Position numbers and translations under genes: made by a program | Part shown: positions 40,529 through 50,569 of the stretch, one piece after another | How positions within the stretch are numbered: the stretch's first letter is position 1 | How the letters are laid out: every line of letters begins with the position of its first letter | Source of the DNA: Actinoplanes siamensis | Lineage (GTDB): Bacteria; Actinomycetota; Actinomycetes; Mycobacteriales; Micromonosporaceae | DNA: 64,000 bases | Direction of reading: 5' to 3' | Assembly (NCBI RefSeq): GCF_016862395.1 | Contig: NZ_BOMW01000033.1 | Span: 1-64,000 of the forward strand | The notes under the pieces: generated by a model | What the model saw: only the letters and a program-made list of their open reading frames with translations | The model's database searches: none | What the model was told of the DNA's origin: nothing

Positions 40529-41542
40529 TCACGCGGAGTCGCGCACGATCAACCGGGTGGGCAGGACCAGCGACTCCGGTACCCCGGACTCTCCGCCGAT
40601 CAGCCGGAGCATCTGGCGGGCGAGGGTCTGGCCGATCTCGGCGACCGGCTGGCGGACGGTGGTGAGTGGCGGATCGCTGTACCGGCTGATGTCGAAGTCG
40701 TCGAAACCGATCACCGCGACGTCGTCCGGCACCCGGCGGCCGGCCTCCCGCAACGCGGTGAGCGCGCCGTGTGCCATCAGGTCCGAGGCGACGAAGACGG
40801 CGTCCAGCGCCGGGTCCTCGGCGAGCAGCGCGCGCATCCCCTCGAGCCCGGACTCCCGGGTGAAGTCGCCGGTCACCACGGTTTCCGGCAGACCGGCCGC
40901 GCGGAGCGTGCCGGTGTAACCGGCCAGCCGTTCGACGCCGGCCACCATGTCCTGCGGGCCGGCGATGGTGGCGATCCGCCGGCGACCGCCGTCGATCAGG
41001 TGCCGGACCGCGGCGGCCACCCCGCCGGCGTGGTCGACGTCGACGTACGGCACCGGGGTCTCGGCGGTCATCGGACGTCCACTGCAGATCACCGGGATGC
41101 CGCGCCGGGCGAGTGTGCCGGGGAGCGGGTCCGCGCCGTGGATCGAGGCGAACATGACGCCGTCGACGTGGCCGGCGACCGCGTAGCGCTCGACCCGGTG
41201 GTGGCCGGCCTCGGAGCCGGTCATCATCAGCACCAGTTGCTTGTCGGCGGCCTCCAGCTCCACGCCGACGCCCCGGATGACGGACGGGAAGAACAGGTCG
41301 TCGGAGAAGACCCGGTTCGCGGTTTCCGGCAGGATCAGCGCGATCGAGTCGGTCCGCTGGGTGACCAGGCTGCGGGCCGCCTGGTTCGGCACGTAGCCGA
41401 GCTCGTCGACCGCACGGTTGACCGCCTCCCGGATGGTGGCGGCCACCGTGGTCGAGCCGTTGACGACGCGGGAGACGGTCGCGCGGGAGACCCCGGCACG
41501 CCGGGCCACCGCCTCCAGCGTGGGCCGCTCCCGCGTCGTCAC
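40529..41542 (-). CDS. LacI-family transcriptional regulator
   Basis: A 337-residue repressor. HTH TLEAVARRAGVSRATVSRVVNG at the start and hinge helix VPNQAARSLV, then a periplasmic-binding-like sugar domain with SDLMAHGALTALREAGRRVPDDVAVIGFDD. GTG 41542 has AGGAGG-like AGGAGGAG 8 nt upstream. It lies 20 bp downstream of the GH1 gene on the same strand and probably represses it in answer to a beta-glucoside or cellobiose. Confidence 0.93.
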   Translation of the reverse strand: MTTRERPTLEAVARRAGVSRATVSRVVNGSTTVAATIREAVNRAVDELGYVPNQAARSLVTQRTDSIALILPETANRVFSDDLFFPSVIRGVGVELEAADKQLVLMMTGSEAGHHRVERYAVAGHVDGVMFASIHGADPLPGTLARRGIPVICSGRPMTAETPVPYVDVDHAGGVAAAVRHLIDGGRRRIATIAGPQDMVAGVERLAGYTGTLRAAGLPETVVTGDFTRESGLEGMRALLAEDPALDAVFVASDLMAHGALTALREAGRRVPDDVAVIGFDDFDISRYSDPPLTTVRQPVAEIGQTLARQMLRLIGGESGVPESLVLPTRLIVRDSA

Positions 41543-41562
41543 GAACAGCTCCTCCTGCCGGA

Positions 41563-42966
<1,404 letters not shown>

Positions 42967-43007
42967 GTCTTCACCGCTTCCTGTTCCGCATGATCAGTCC
43001 GCTCAAC

Positions 43008-43019
43008 TTAACCGGTTCA
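43008..43019 (-). promoter_or_regulatory. Candidate LacI-type operator
   Basis: TTAACCGGTTCA is palindromic with central CG (one mismatched pair), about 42 bp before the GH1 start. This is typical of LacI-family sites. A related half, GGAACCG, lies at 43031-43037. Confidence 0.5.
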
Positions 43020-43068
43020 TCTTACGAGACGGAACCGATACCGGGACGTCACCTGCCGGAAGCGGAGT

Positions 43069-43830
43069 TCAGCCTGCCCGGAGCGCCTGGAACAACCGGG
43101 GGTCGCCGCTGATGGCGAGCTGATCCGGGCGTTTGCGGCCCATCAGGGTCAGCTGCAGGTCGCTCGCCGTGCCGATCGCCTTGGCGCGGGCGTGGTGATC
43201 GTCGGTGTCCAGGATCGTCCCGGTGTCCAGCAGGGCGATTCCCGCTCCGCGCAGCCGGACGAACCACTCCTGCTCGGCGTCCGTCCCGACCAGGTGCACC
43301 ACGCCGTGCAGGTCGGTCGGGCCCTGCCGCTTGCCGGCCGGCAGCCAGGTGTCCAGGATCTCGGCCACCCCGTCGGTGGCCAGCTTGGTCTCGATCGGGG
43401 TCGGCCGCCCGGCCGCCGCCTCGGCGTCCCAGCGGTGCACCGAGATCTCGTGCGCCATCCGCCGGTCCCAGAACGCCGCCCGTTTCGGCTGCGGCGCCCA
43501 GTTCCACGCGGGGAAGTCCGGATCGAGTGCCTCCAGCGTCTCGATGGCGCCGGTCAGCTCACGCCGCAGCTGGTCGAGCGACTCGTCCCAGGCCGGCCGA
43601 GGGCCGGGCGCGGGATAGGGATCCGGGCGGTCGGTGACCCCGCGGGCGACCGTGGCCCGCACCCAGCGCAGCAGGTCGGTCAGGTGGGCGGCCAGGTCGC
43701 CGGTGGTCCAGTCGGGGATGCCGGGCACCGGGACGTCGGGGCCGGTCTCAGCGACCGCCTCCCACAGTGCCGGGCCGTCGGCCCGCAGGGCCGCCAGCCA
43801 GAAATCCTTGGTCGCGTGCAACCTGTTCAT
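43069..43830 (-). CDS. Maleylpyruvate-isomerase-family mycothiol-dependent enzyme
   Basis: A 253-residue DinB-like four-helix protein. VPGIPDWTTGDLAAHLTDLLRWV in the first third and AHEISVHRWDAEAA in the middle give the His, Glu and His metal ligands of the mycothiol S-transferase family. A C-terminal SCP2-like domain follows. It probably transfers mycothiol to an unidentified electrophile. It pairs with the mshD found in this window. Confidence 0.87.
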   Translation of the reverse strand: MNRLHATKDFWLAALRADGPALWEAVAETGPDVPVPGIPDWTTGDLAAHLTDLLRWVRATVARGVTDRPDPYPAPGPRPAWDESLDQLRRELTGAIETLEALDPDFPAWNWAPQPKRAAFWDRRMAHEISVHRWDAEAAAGRPTPIETKLATDGVAEILDTWLPAGKRQGPTDLHGVVHLVGTDAEQEWFVRLRGAGIALLDTGTILDTDDHHARAKAIGTASDLQLTLMGRKRPDQLAISGDPRLFQALRAG

Positions 43831-43885
43831 CGAAGTCGTCTCCCGCTCGGCCGGACCGCCGGTGAATCACTTCCCCCTGTGAGCT

Positions 43886-43891
43886 TAGGGT
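43886..43891 (+). promoter_or_regulatory. Leaderless -10 (TAGGGT) for murB
   Basis: TAGGGT, then 7 nt, then GTG 43899. It overlaps the upstream GTG 43890, which is therefore unlikely to be the true start. Confidence 0.65.
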
Positions 43892-43898
43892 GAACCTC

Positions 43899-45005
43899 GT
43901 GCCCGACGCATTCGCCGATCACCTCACTGACACCACCCCACCTGACACCACCCCGGCTGACACCACCCCGGCTACGGACCGAGTTCTGGCGGCGTACACG
44001 ACGCTACGCCTCGGCGGCCCGGCCGGCACGCTGACCACGGCGGCCGACACCGCCGAGGCGGTCGAAGCGGTGCGCCGGGCCACGGTCGAGGGACGCCCCG
44101 TGCTGGTCCTGGCCGGCGGCAGCAACGTGGTGGTCGGCGACGCCGGCTTCGCCGGAGAGGTGATCCTGCTGCGTAACCGCGGGGTCGAGGTGATCTCGGA
44201 GGGCGCCGGCGAGGTGGTCGTCCGGGTCGCCTCCGGCGAGCCCTGGGACGATCTGGTGGCGTACGCGGTGAGCTCCGGCTGGTCCGGTGTCGAGTGCCTG
44301 TCCGGCATCCCCGGTTCGGCCGGCGCCACCCCGATCCAGAACGTGGGGGCCTACGGCTCCGAGGTCGCGCACACCATCGCGGCGGTGCACGCCTACGACC
44401 GGATCGAGGACCGGCAGCTGGGGATGGCCCCGGAGCAGTGCGGTTTCGGATATCGGTCGAGTGTGTTCAAGCACAACGACCGCTACCTGGTCACCGCCGT
44501 CGACTTCCGGCTGACCAGGCAGGATCTCTCCAGCCCCATCCGGTACGCGGAGCTGGCCCGCCAGCTGGGTGTCGAGGCCGGTGACCGGGTGCCGCTGGAG
44601 CAGGCCCGGCAGACGGTGCTCAAGCTGCGCGCCGGCAAGGGCATGGTGCTCGATCCGGAGGACCGGGACACCTGGTCGGTGGGCTCCTTCTTCACCAACC
44701 CGGTGGTCCCGGCCGGCTTCTTCGCGGAGCTGACCGCCGAGCGCGGCGAGATGCCGCACTGGCCCGGCGCGGACGGCACGGTGAAGATCCCGGCGGCGTG
44801 GCTGATCGAGCACGCCGGCTTCCCGAAGGGGTTCGCCGGCGTGGGCGTCTCGATCTCCACCAAGCACACGCTGGCGCTGACCAACCGTGGCGCCGGGGAC
44901 ACCGCGGCGCTGCTGGACCTGGCCCGGACGATCCGGGACGGGGTGCGCGACCGGTTCGGCGTCGAGCTGCACCCCGAGCCGGTGCTGGTGAACTGCCAGA
45001 TCTAG
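43899..45005 (+). CDS. murB: UDP-N-acetylenolpyruvoylglucosamine reductase (MurB)
   Basis: A 368-residue flavoenzyme. It reduces UDP-GlcNAc-enolpyruvate to UDP-MurNAc in peptidoglycan synthesis. TTLRLGGPAGTL is followed by LVLAGGSNVVVGDAGFAG (FAD-binding loop), GIPGSAGATPIQNVGAYGSEV, FGYRSSVFK, and KGMVLDPEDRDTWSVGSFFTNP with the catalytic Ser. The N-terminus carries a PDTTPADTT low-complexity repeat before the enzyme core. GTG 43899 is favoured by the -10. The stop overlaps the CAP gene (CTAG). Confidence 0.95.
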   Translation: MPDAFADHLTDTTPPDTTPADTTPATDRVLAAYTTLRLGGPAGTLTTAADTAEAVEAVRRATVEGRPVLVLAGGSNVVVGDAGFAGEVILLRNRGVEVISEGAGEVVVRVASGEPWDDLVAYAVSSGWSGVECLSGIPGSAGATPIQNVGAYGSEVAHTIAAVHAYDRIEDRQLGMAPEQCGFGYRSSVFKHNDRYLVTAVDFRLTRQDLSSPIRYAELARQLGVEAGDRVPLEQARQTVLKLRAGKGMVLDPEDRDTWSVGSFFTNPVVPAGFFAELTAERGEMPHWPGADGTVKIPAAWLIEHAGFPKGFAGVGVSISTKHTLALTNRGAGDTAALLDLARTIRDGVRDRFGVELHPEPVLVNCQI

Positions 45006-45673
45006 CGCCACCCGAACGCCTGCGTGTAATAAGGCGTCCCGTCCGAGGCGTAGACGATGGCCGCGCCGATGGACTTGGCGCCGCAGTTGAGGATGTTGGC
45101 CCGATGTCCCGGGCTGGCCATCCACGCTTTCATCACCTCGGCCGCGGTCGGATATCCCCAGGCGATGTTCTCCCCGGCCGGCGCGCGGTAACCGGCCCGC
45201 TGGGCGCGCATCGCGAAGGTGGAGCCGTCCCGCCAGACGTGGCTGAACAGCCGGGTCCGGGCCATGTAGTAACTCTGTGCCACCGAGGCCACGATCAATT
45301 CGTGGTCCACTTCGAGGCGCGGGCAGCCGGCCGCCGCCCGTTCCCGGTTGGTCAGGCGGATGACCTGGTGCATCAGGGTGCGGGCGCGGGCCTTCTCGGG
45401 ATCCGGGGTGGCCGCGCCGGCCGGTGCGGCGGCGATGTTCGGCGTGATCGGCGCGGCGGGGGTGCCCGTGGTTGTCGCCGGTCCGGGTGACACCGGCGGG
45501 GCCACCGGTTCGGGGCGGGCCGTCACCGGGCGGGGCGTGCTCGGCGGGCGGGCCGGGACCACCGGTCCCTGGGCGCGCACGGCGTGCGGCAGCGCGAGGA
45601 GTACGACGGGCAGGGCGATCAGTGCGGGCGCGGCCGCGAGCGTGGAGGCGCGGCGTACCACCTTGTCGAACAC
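45002..45673 (-). CDS. Secreted CAP-domain (SCP/PR1-like) protein
   Basis: A 223-residue protein. A signal peptide (about 34 residues, ending VRAQG) is followed by a Pro/Thr-rich linker and the CAP domain: LTNRERAAAGCPRLEVDHEL, SYYMARTRLFSHV, GENIAWGYPTAAEVMKAWMASPGHRANIL. The His and Glu of the CAP pocket are present. It is probably exported; function in bacteria unclear. The 3' end overlaps convergent murB by 4 bp. Confidence 0.9.
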   Translation of the reverse strand: MFDKVVRRASTLAAAPALIALPVVLLALPHAVRAQGPVVPARPPSTPRPVTARPEPVAPPVSPGPATTTGTPAAPITPNIAAAPAGAATPDPEKARARTLMHQVIRLTNRERAAAGCPRLEVDHELIVASVAQSYYMARTRLFSHVWRDGSTFAMRAQRAGYRAPAGENIAWGYPTAAEVMKAWMASPGHRANILNCGAKSIGAAIVYASDGTPYYTQAFGWR

Positions 45674-46076
45674 GGGCTTTCCTCCCGGATCCGTGGACGC
45701 GATTCGTCCACCAGGGATATCCGACCCCGGACTTGGCCAGTTGTCACATCTTTCGCGGAATGGCAGAAATGTCGTACTCGGTATGAAATCCTGAGGGGAT
45801 GGCCGTGCCGGTGGCCGTTCCCCGCGCCCGCGCCGGCGCCCGGTCGCCGGTCTCCTGGATCATCATGGATACCGGGCCGTCTCCCGCTAAACTGTCACTG
45901 TCCGTAAATAGGCGGTGACATCACGCTATGGTGTTTCTGCGCCTCTGAATATCTCCCGCCCGCGGTCGCGTGGGCGGTGCCAGGCAAGACACCGACTCCC
46001 CGGGGACTGAGCGCCCGGGGATCGGCCGTGCCCGAAAACGGGCGCGAGCGCGGGTTGGGGGCAGGGTGAACACACG
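45674..46076. other. Intergenic control region of the chemotaxis cluster
   Basis: 403 bp with no supportable gene. It contains GTGGACG-CGATT-CGTCCAC (45693-45711), a perfect palindrome near the CAP gene start. It also contains TGTCAC (45893-45898) and GTGACA (45915-45920), an inverted repeat with a 16-bp spacer. A possible -10 TATGGT lies at 45927-45932, giving a leader of about 140 nt before the regulator gene. Confidence 0.5.
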
Positions 46077-46775
46077 ATGAGTCGCCTACTCGTGGTCGAG
46101 GACGACCCGGACATCGCACTCGCTCTCCGGCTGCTTTTCAGCCGTGCGGGGTACGAGGTCGCCCACGCCGCGGACGGCCGTTCCGGTCTCAAGGAGGCCT
46201 ACGCCGAACACCCGGATCTGGTGGTGCTCGACGTCGGGCTGCCGGAGATGGACGGCTGGCAGGTGCTGGAGCGGTTGCGTGACGTCTCGGACGTGCCGGT
46301 GCTGGTGCTCACCGCACACGGCCAGGAGGCGGAGAAGGTCCGTGGGCTGCGCGGCGGCGCCGACGACTACCTGACCAAGCCGTTCGCGAACAACGAGCTG
46401 CTGGCGCGGGTCGAGGCGCTGCTGCGGCGCTCGTCCAGCGGGCAGAACAACTGGGCCAGCCAGATCTACGACGACGGGCTGGTGCACCTGGACCCGACCA
46501 AACGGCGGGTCTACGTCAAGGGGGAGGAGAAGCGGCTCACGCCGACCGAGTTCCGCCTGCTCAACGCTTTGGTCCGGCATGCCGGCGCGGTGCTCTCGCC
46601 GAACCAGCTGCTGACCCAGGCCTGGGACGACCCGACAGGCATCGGCCAGGAGCGGGTCAAGTTCGCGGTACTGCGGCTCCGACGCAAACTCGGCTGGTCC
46701 GACCCGGACGAATCGCCCATCGAGTCGGTTCGCGGGTTCGGCTATCGCTACCGCCGCCCGGGCGGGGAGTCCTGA
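46077..46775 (+). CDS. OmpR-family response regulator at the head of the chemotaxis cluster
   Basis: A 232-residue protein. The receiver has VVEDDPD and the phosphoacceptor Asp52 in LVVLDVGLP, Thr in VLTAHGQ and Lys in YLTKPF. The C-terminal winged helix RLTPTEFRLLNALVRH ends GFGYRYRRPG. No kinase gene adjoins, so it is an orphan. Its place just upstream of cheA matches TcrA, the orphan regulator of motility and sporangium genes in Actinoplanes missouriensis, a likely but unproven orthology. cheA starts 115 bp downstream. Confidence 0.9.
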   Translation: MSRLLVVEDDPDIALALRLLFSRAGYEVAHAADGRSGLKEAYAEHPDLVVLDVGLPEMDGWQVLERLRDVSDVPVLVLTAHGQEAEKVRGLRGGADDYLTKPFANNELLARVEALLRRSSSGQNNWASQIYDDGLVHLDPTKRRVYVKGEEKRLTPTEFRLLNALVRHAGAVLSPNQLLTQAWDDPTGIGQERVKFAVLRLRRKLGWSDPDESPIESVRGFGYRYRRPGGES

Positions 46776-46890
46776 GCCCCGACGCGAGGCCGGATGCGGA
46801 ACGGGTTCATCGCGGCGTACCGGGCGAGTCTCCTCAGTTGGCGCCCGCAGGCGTCGATGAGGGCTGTGAAGCCGAGCAGGAGGAGTTGAC

Positions 46891-49245
46891 GTGGAAGACC
46901 TTGGCGAGATCGTCGGCGAATTCCTGATGGAGTCGCACGAGAACCTGGACCAGATCGACCGGGACCTCGTGAGCCTTGAGCAGGAACCGGACTCGCGTGA
47001 CCTGATCTCCCGCATCTTCCGGGCGATCCACACCATCAAAGGCACGAGCGGGTTCCTGGCGTTCTCCCGCTTGGAGAAGCTGGCGCACGCGGGTGAGTCA
47101 CTGTTGTCCCGGCTGCGTGACGGCGTCCAGCCGGTCACCCCGGAGACCATCACCGTCTTGTTGCTCTGCATCGACGGCGTCCGGTCGCTGCTCTCCTCGA
47201 TCGAGGAGAAGGGCACCGAGGACGAGGTCGACGTCGAGAGCATGATCGTCCGGATCAAGGCGCAGATGGACGCGCCGACCGACGCGGCGGCTCCGGCGGC
47301 GCCCGCCGCCGCGGCGCCCGCGGCCCCGGCCGAGGAGGCGCCGGTCTCGGTGGAGGAGGCGCCGGCGGCCACCCGACCGGCCCCCGAGCCGATCGCCGAG
47401 CAGCGCCAGCCGATCGGCCAGATCCTGGTCGACGCCGGCGCGGCCCAGCCCACCGACGTCACCTCGGCGCTGCAGCAGCAGATCGAGGGCGACGAGCGCA
47501 AGCTGGGCACGATCCTGCTGGAGGAGGGAAAGACGCAGCCGGCCGCGGTGAACGAGGCGCTGCAGTCCCAGGCTCCCAAGCGCAGCATCGCGGACAGCGC
47601 CATCCGGGTCGACGTCGACCTGCTGGACACCCTGATGAACATGGTCGGCGAGCTGGTGCTGGCCCGTAACCAGCTGGTCCGCGGCGTGATGGAGATCGGC
47701 GATTCCGGCCTGGTACGCAGCGCGCAGCGGCTCGGCATGATCACCAGTGAGCTGCAAGAGGGCATCATGAAGACCCGGATGCAGCCCATCGAGCACATCT
47801 GGTCCAAGCTGCCCCGAGTCGTCCGGGACCTGAGCAACTCGCTCGGCAAGCAGGTCCAGCTGGTCATGGAGGGCAAGGAGACCGAGCTCGACCGGAGCCT
47901 GCTGGAAGCGGTCAAGGACCCGCTGACCCACCTGGTGCGCAACGCGGTCGACCACGGCATCGAGGACCCGGAGCGCCGGATCGCGGCGGGCAAGAATCCG
48001 GAGGGCACGCTGACCCTGCGCGCGTACCACGAGGGTGGGCACGTGGCGGTGGAGGTCGCCGACGACGGCGCGGGCCTGAACGTGGAGCGGATCGCGCAGA
48101 AGGCCGTGGAGAACGGGTTGCTCCGGCCCGAGCAGATCCCGAACATGGACAAGCGCGACATCATGGCGATGGTCTTCCAGCCGGGCTTCTCCACCGCGGC
48201 GAAGGTCACCAACGTCTCCGGCCGGGGTGTCGGCATGGACGTGGTGAAGACCAACATCGAGAACATCGGCGGCGCGGTCAGCGTCGACTCGACCCCGGGC
48301 GAGGGCACGGTCTGGCGGCTCACCATCCCGCTGACCCTGGCCATCATCCAGGCGCTCACCGTCGACTGCGGCGACCAGCGCTACGTGGTGCCCCAGGTCG
48401 CGGTCCTCGAACTGGTCTTCGTCGACGGCAAGACCACAAAGGTCGAGTACGCCTCCGGCGCGCCGGTCTACCGCCTGCGCGGCAAGCTGCTCCCGCTGGT
48501 CCGGCTGGACCGCGCGCTCGGCTTCGAGGTCGGCGGCGACCAGGGCGTCTACATCATGGTGCTGCAGGCCGACGGCAGGAGGTTCGGCCTGGTCGTGGAT
48601 CGGGTGCTGAACACCGAGGAGGTCGTGGTCAAGGCGCTCAACACACGCCTGAAGGACATCGGCATGTACGCCGGCGCCACCATCCTCGGCGACGGCAAGG
48701 TCGGCCTGATCCTGGACGTCTCGTCGCTGGCCCGCCGGTCGCACCTGGCCGTCGACTCGGAGCGGGAGAACGTCGTCGAGAAGCGCACCTCGGGCGGCGG
48801 TGGCACCGAGCGCCTGCTGGTCACCGCTGTCGGCGAGCGTCGCGTGGCGATCCCGCTGGACACCGTCACCCGGCTCGAGGAGTTCCCGCGCGACCGGCTG
48901 GAGCACGCCGGCTCCCGCGAGGTGGTCCAGTACCGCGGCCAGATCCTGCCGCTGGTGCGGTTGTCGCATCTGCTCGGGGCGTACGGCGAGGAGCCGGAGG
49001 GCGACACCGTGTCGGTGGTCGTCTACAGCGAGGGCGGACGGAGCGTGGCGCTGGTGGTCGACCGGATCGTGGACATCGCCGAGAACTCGACGACGGCCCG
49101 CCGGGACGCCGACGAGGACGGCCTGGTCGGCACCGCGGTGATCCAGCAACGGGTCACCGAGCTGCTCGACGTGCGTCGCGCGATCCTCGCGGCCGACCCG
49201 AACTTCTACAGCGAGGCCGGCGGCGAGATGCTGGTGGAGGTCTGA
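46891..49245 (+). CDS. cheA: Chemotaxis histidine kinase CheA with MshEN-like motifs and two CheW domains
   Basis: A 784-residue kinase. HPt domain with His47 in AIHTIKGTSGF; an Ala/Pro-rich linker (130-165); two consecutive motifs at about 174-197 (PIGQILVDAG) and 203-227 (RKLGTILLEEG) that resemble MshEN/GspE-N repeats and stand in place of P2. Dimerisation helices follow, then the kinase ATP lid (LVRNAVDHGIEDPERR, GRGVGMDVVKTNIENIGG) and two tandem CheW domains from about 490. It phosphorylates CheY and CheB. GTG 46891 has GAGGAG 6-9 nt upstream. Confidence 0.94.
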   Translation: MEDLGEIVGEFLMESHENLDQIDRDLVSLEQEPDSRDLISRIFRAIHTIKGTSGFLAFSRLEKLAHAGESLLSRLRDGVQPVTPETITVLLLCIDGVRSLLSSIEEKGTEDEVDVESMIVRIKAQMDAPTDAAAPAAPAAAAPAAPAEEAPVSVEEAPAATRPAPEPIAEQRQPIGQILVDAGAAQPTDVTSALQQQIEGDERKLGTILLEEGKTQPAAVNEALQSQAPKRSIADSAIRVDVDLLDTLMNMVGELVLARNQLVRGVMEIGDSGLVRSAQRLGMITSELQEGIMKTRMQPIEHIWSKLPRVVRDLSNSLGKQVQLVMEGKETELDRSLLEAVKDPLTHLVRNAVDHGIEDPERRIAAGKNPEGTLTLRAYHEGGHVAVEVADDGAGLNVERIAQKAVENGLLRPEQIPNMDKRDIMAMVFQPGFSTAAKVTNVSGRGVGMDVVKTNIENIGGAVSVDSTPGEGTVWRLTIPLTLAIIQALTVDCGDQRYVVPQVAVLELVFVDGKTTKVEYASGAPVYRLRGKLLPLVRLDRALGFEVGGDQGVYIMVLQADGRRFGLVVDRVLNTEEVVVKALNTRLKDIGMYAGATILGDGKVGLILDVSSLARRSHLAVDSERENVVEKRTSGGGGTERLLVTAVGERRVAIPLDTVTRLEEFPRDRLEHAGSREVVQYRGQILPLVRLSHLLGAYGEEPEGDTVSVVVYSEGGRSVALVVDRIVDIAENSTTARRDADEDGLVGTAVIQQRVTELLDVRRAILAADPNFYSEAGGEMLVEV

Positions 49246-49246
49246 C

Positions 49247-49684
49247 ATGGCGAGTCGTCAGTTTGCCACCTTCGAGGTGGACGGCCAGCTCTTCGGCGTC
49301 GAGGTGCACACGGTGCAGGAGGTGCTCTCGTACAACGAGTACACCCCGGTGCCGCTCGCCCCGCCGGCCGTCGGCGGCCTGTTCAACCTGCGTGGCCAGG
49401 TGATCGCGGCGGTCGACCTGCGGGTCCAGCTGGGGCTGGCCCGGCAGGCGCTGCAGGGTCCGGTGATGAACGTGATCCTGCGCGGTGACGGCGAGCCGGT
49501 GAGCCTGCTGGTGGACAAGATCGGTGAGGTGGTCGACCTGGACGACGAGACCTTCGAGCCGCCGCCGGACACGCTCAGCGGACCCACCCGGGAGCTGGTG
49601 GTGGGCACGTTCAAGCTGGACGGGCGGCTGATGCTGGCCCTCGACGTCAATCAGGCGGTCGACACGTACCGCGCCACCAACTGA
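49247..49684 (+). CDS. cheW: Chemotaxis coupling protein CheW
   Basis: A 145-residue CheW: FEVDGQLFGVEVHTVQEVLSYNEYTPVPLAPPAVGGLFNLRGQVIAAVDLR. It links chemoreceptors to CheA. One base separates it from the cheA stop; its stop shares bases with the next ATG. Confidence 0.95.
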   Translation: MASRQFATFEVDGQLFGVEVHTVQEVLSYNEYTPVPLAPPAVGGLFNLRGQVIAAVDLRVQLGLARQALQGPVMNVILRGDGEPVSLLVDKIGEVVDLDDETFEPPPDTLSGPTRELVVGTFKLDGRLMLALDVNQAVDTYRATN

Positions 49685-50556
49685 TGTACAGCCTGGTCAG
49701 CGCCCCCGTCCTGGGCTTCGACTTGACCCGCCTGCCGGGCGGGTCGGCGGCGGCCGACGTGGTGTTGCGCGCGCTGCGCCTACAGCGCGCCGACCTGCCG
49801 GTGCTCGCCGAGCGGCTCCCGGACGAGGGCGTCCGGGGCCCGCTCTGGGTCGAGGTGGAGAGCGCTGCCCGCCGGATGCCCAGCCTCAAGGGCATGTCGA
49901 AGGACGATCCGGCGGGCAACCTCGCTCTGGTCGAGCGGGCGCCGATCGGCTCGGTGGACTCGCTGCTGACCTGCCTTCGCTACGACGTGATGTCGTGGAC
50001 CTGGGAGGGCACCGGCCGGGCCGCCCGGCAGAGCGAGGAGGCGGCCTCGGCGACAGCGCTGCTCTGTGACGCCGCGGTGGCCAGCTACCTGCGCGAGGTG
50101 CTGGACGACGACAGCCGCCGCCGGCTCGGCGCCGGCTGGGTGTCGGCTCTGCGGAAGCTGCCCGCGGGCGCCCCGATCGACCTGGGGCCGCATCACTACG
50201 TCGTCTCGGCGTTGCTGGACCGGTTGCGCACGCTGCGACCGGAGGACCGGGAGCGGGTCGCGACTGCTGCCGACGACGCCCGGCGCAACACCGCGGGCTG
50301 GTCGCCCGCCGTGCACTCGGCGTCCTGGGCGGCTTACCTCTCGGACCGGGTCCGCACCGCGGCGGCAGCACAGATGCTGCTGGTGCAGGCGGTGGACACA
50401 GCCGGCATCTCGCTGGCCGACCGGGCCGGCGGGGTCTGGAACATGCTCAGCGGCGCCGTCCAGGCGCTGGTGGTCCGCGATCTGCTGGACACCGCAACGG
50501 CGCACCGGCTGCTCGCACCGGTCGTCGCGGCGCTCGGTCCGGCCTGGCTCGCTTGA
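49684..50556 (+). CDS. Unrecognised chemotaxis-operon protein
   Basis: A 290-residue protein between cheW and cheB. It begins MYSLVSAPVLGFDLTRLPGG, has no signal peptide or membrane span, and is Ala/Leu/Arg-rich with mostly helical character. WTWEGTGRAARQSEEAASATALLCDAA and HHYVVSALLDRLRTLRPEDRERV are typical stretches. I recognise no receiver, kinase, CheC/D/Z or phosphatase motif. The ATG overlaps the cheW stop, so it is made with the signalling proteins and probably acts in the same system. Confidence 0.8.
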   Translation: MYSLVSAPVLGFDLTRLPGGSAAADVVLRALRLQRADLPVLAERLPDEGVRGPLWVEVESAARRMPSLKGMSKDDPAGNLALVERAPIGSVDSLLTCLRYDVMSWTWEGTGRAARQSEEAASATALLCDAAVASYLREVLDDDSRRRLGAGWVSALRKLPAGAPIDLGPHHYVVSALLDRLRTLRPEDRERVATAADDARRNTAGWSPAVHSASWAAYLSDRVRTAAAAQMLLVQAVDTAGISLADRAGGVWNMLSGAVQALVVRDLLDTATAHRLLAPVVAALGPAWLA

Positions 50557-50569
50557 AGGGAGTGGTCGA

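Noticed and set aside
43890-43898. GTG 43890 as start of murB
   Set aside because: It lies within the -10/start interval of a leaderless promoter that points to GTG 43899.
46077-46775. Naming the regulator tcrA outright
   Set aside because: Type and position fit, but sequence identity to the described protein cannot be checked here.
47098-49248. Long minus-strand frame (716 codons) opposite cheA
   Set aside because: CheA is unmistakable on the plus strand; the antisense product is His/Asp/Arg-rich, typical of high-GC shadows.
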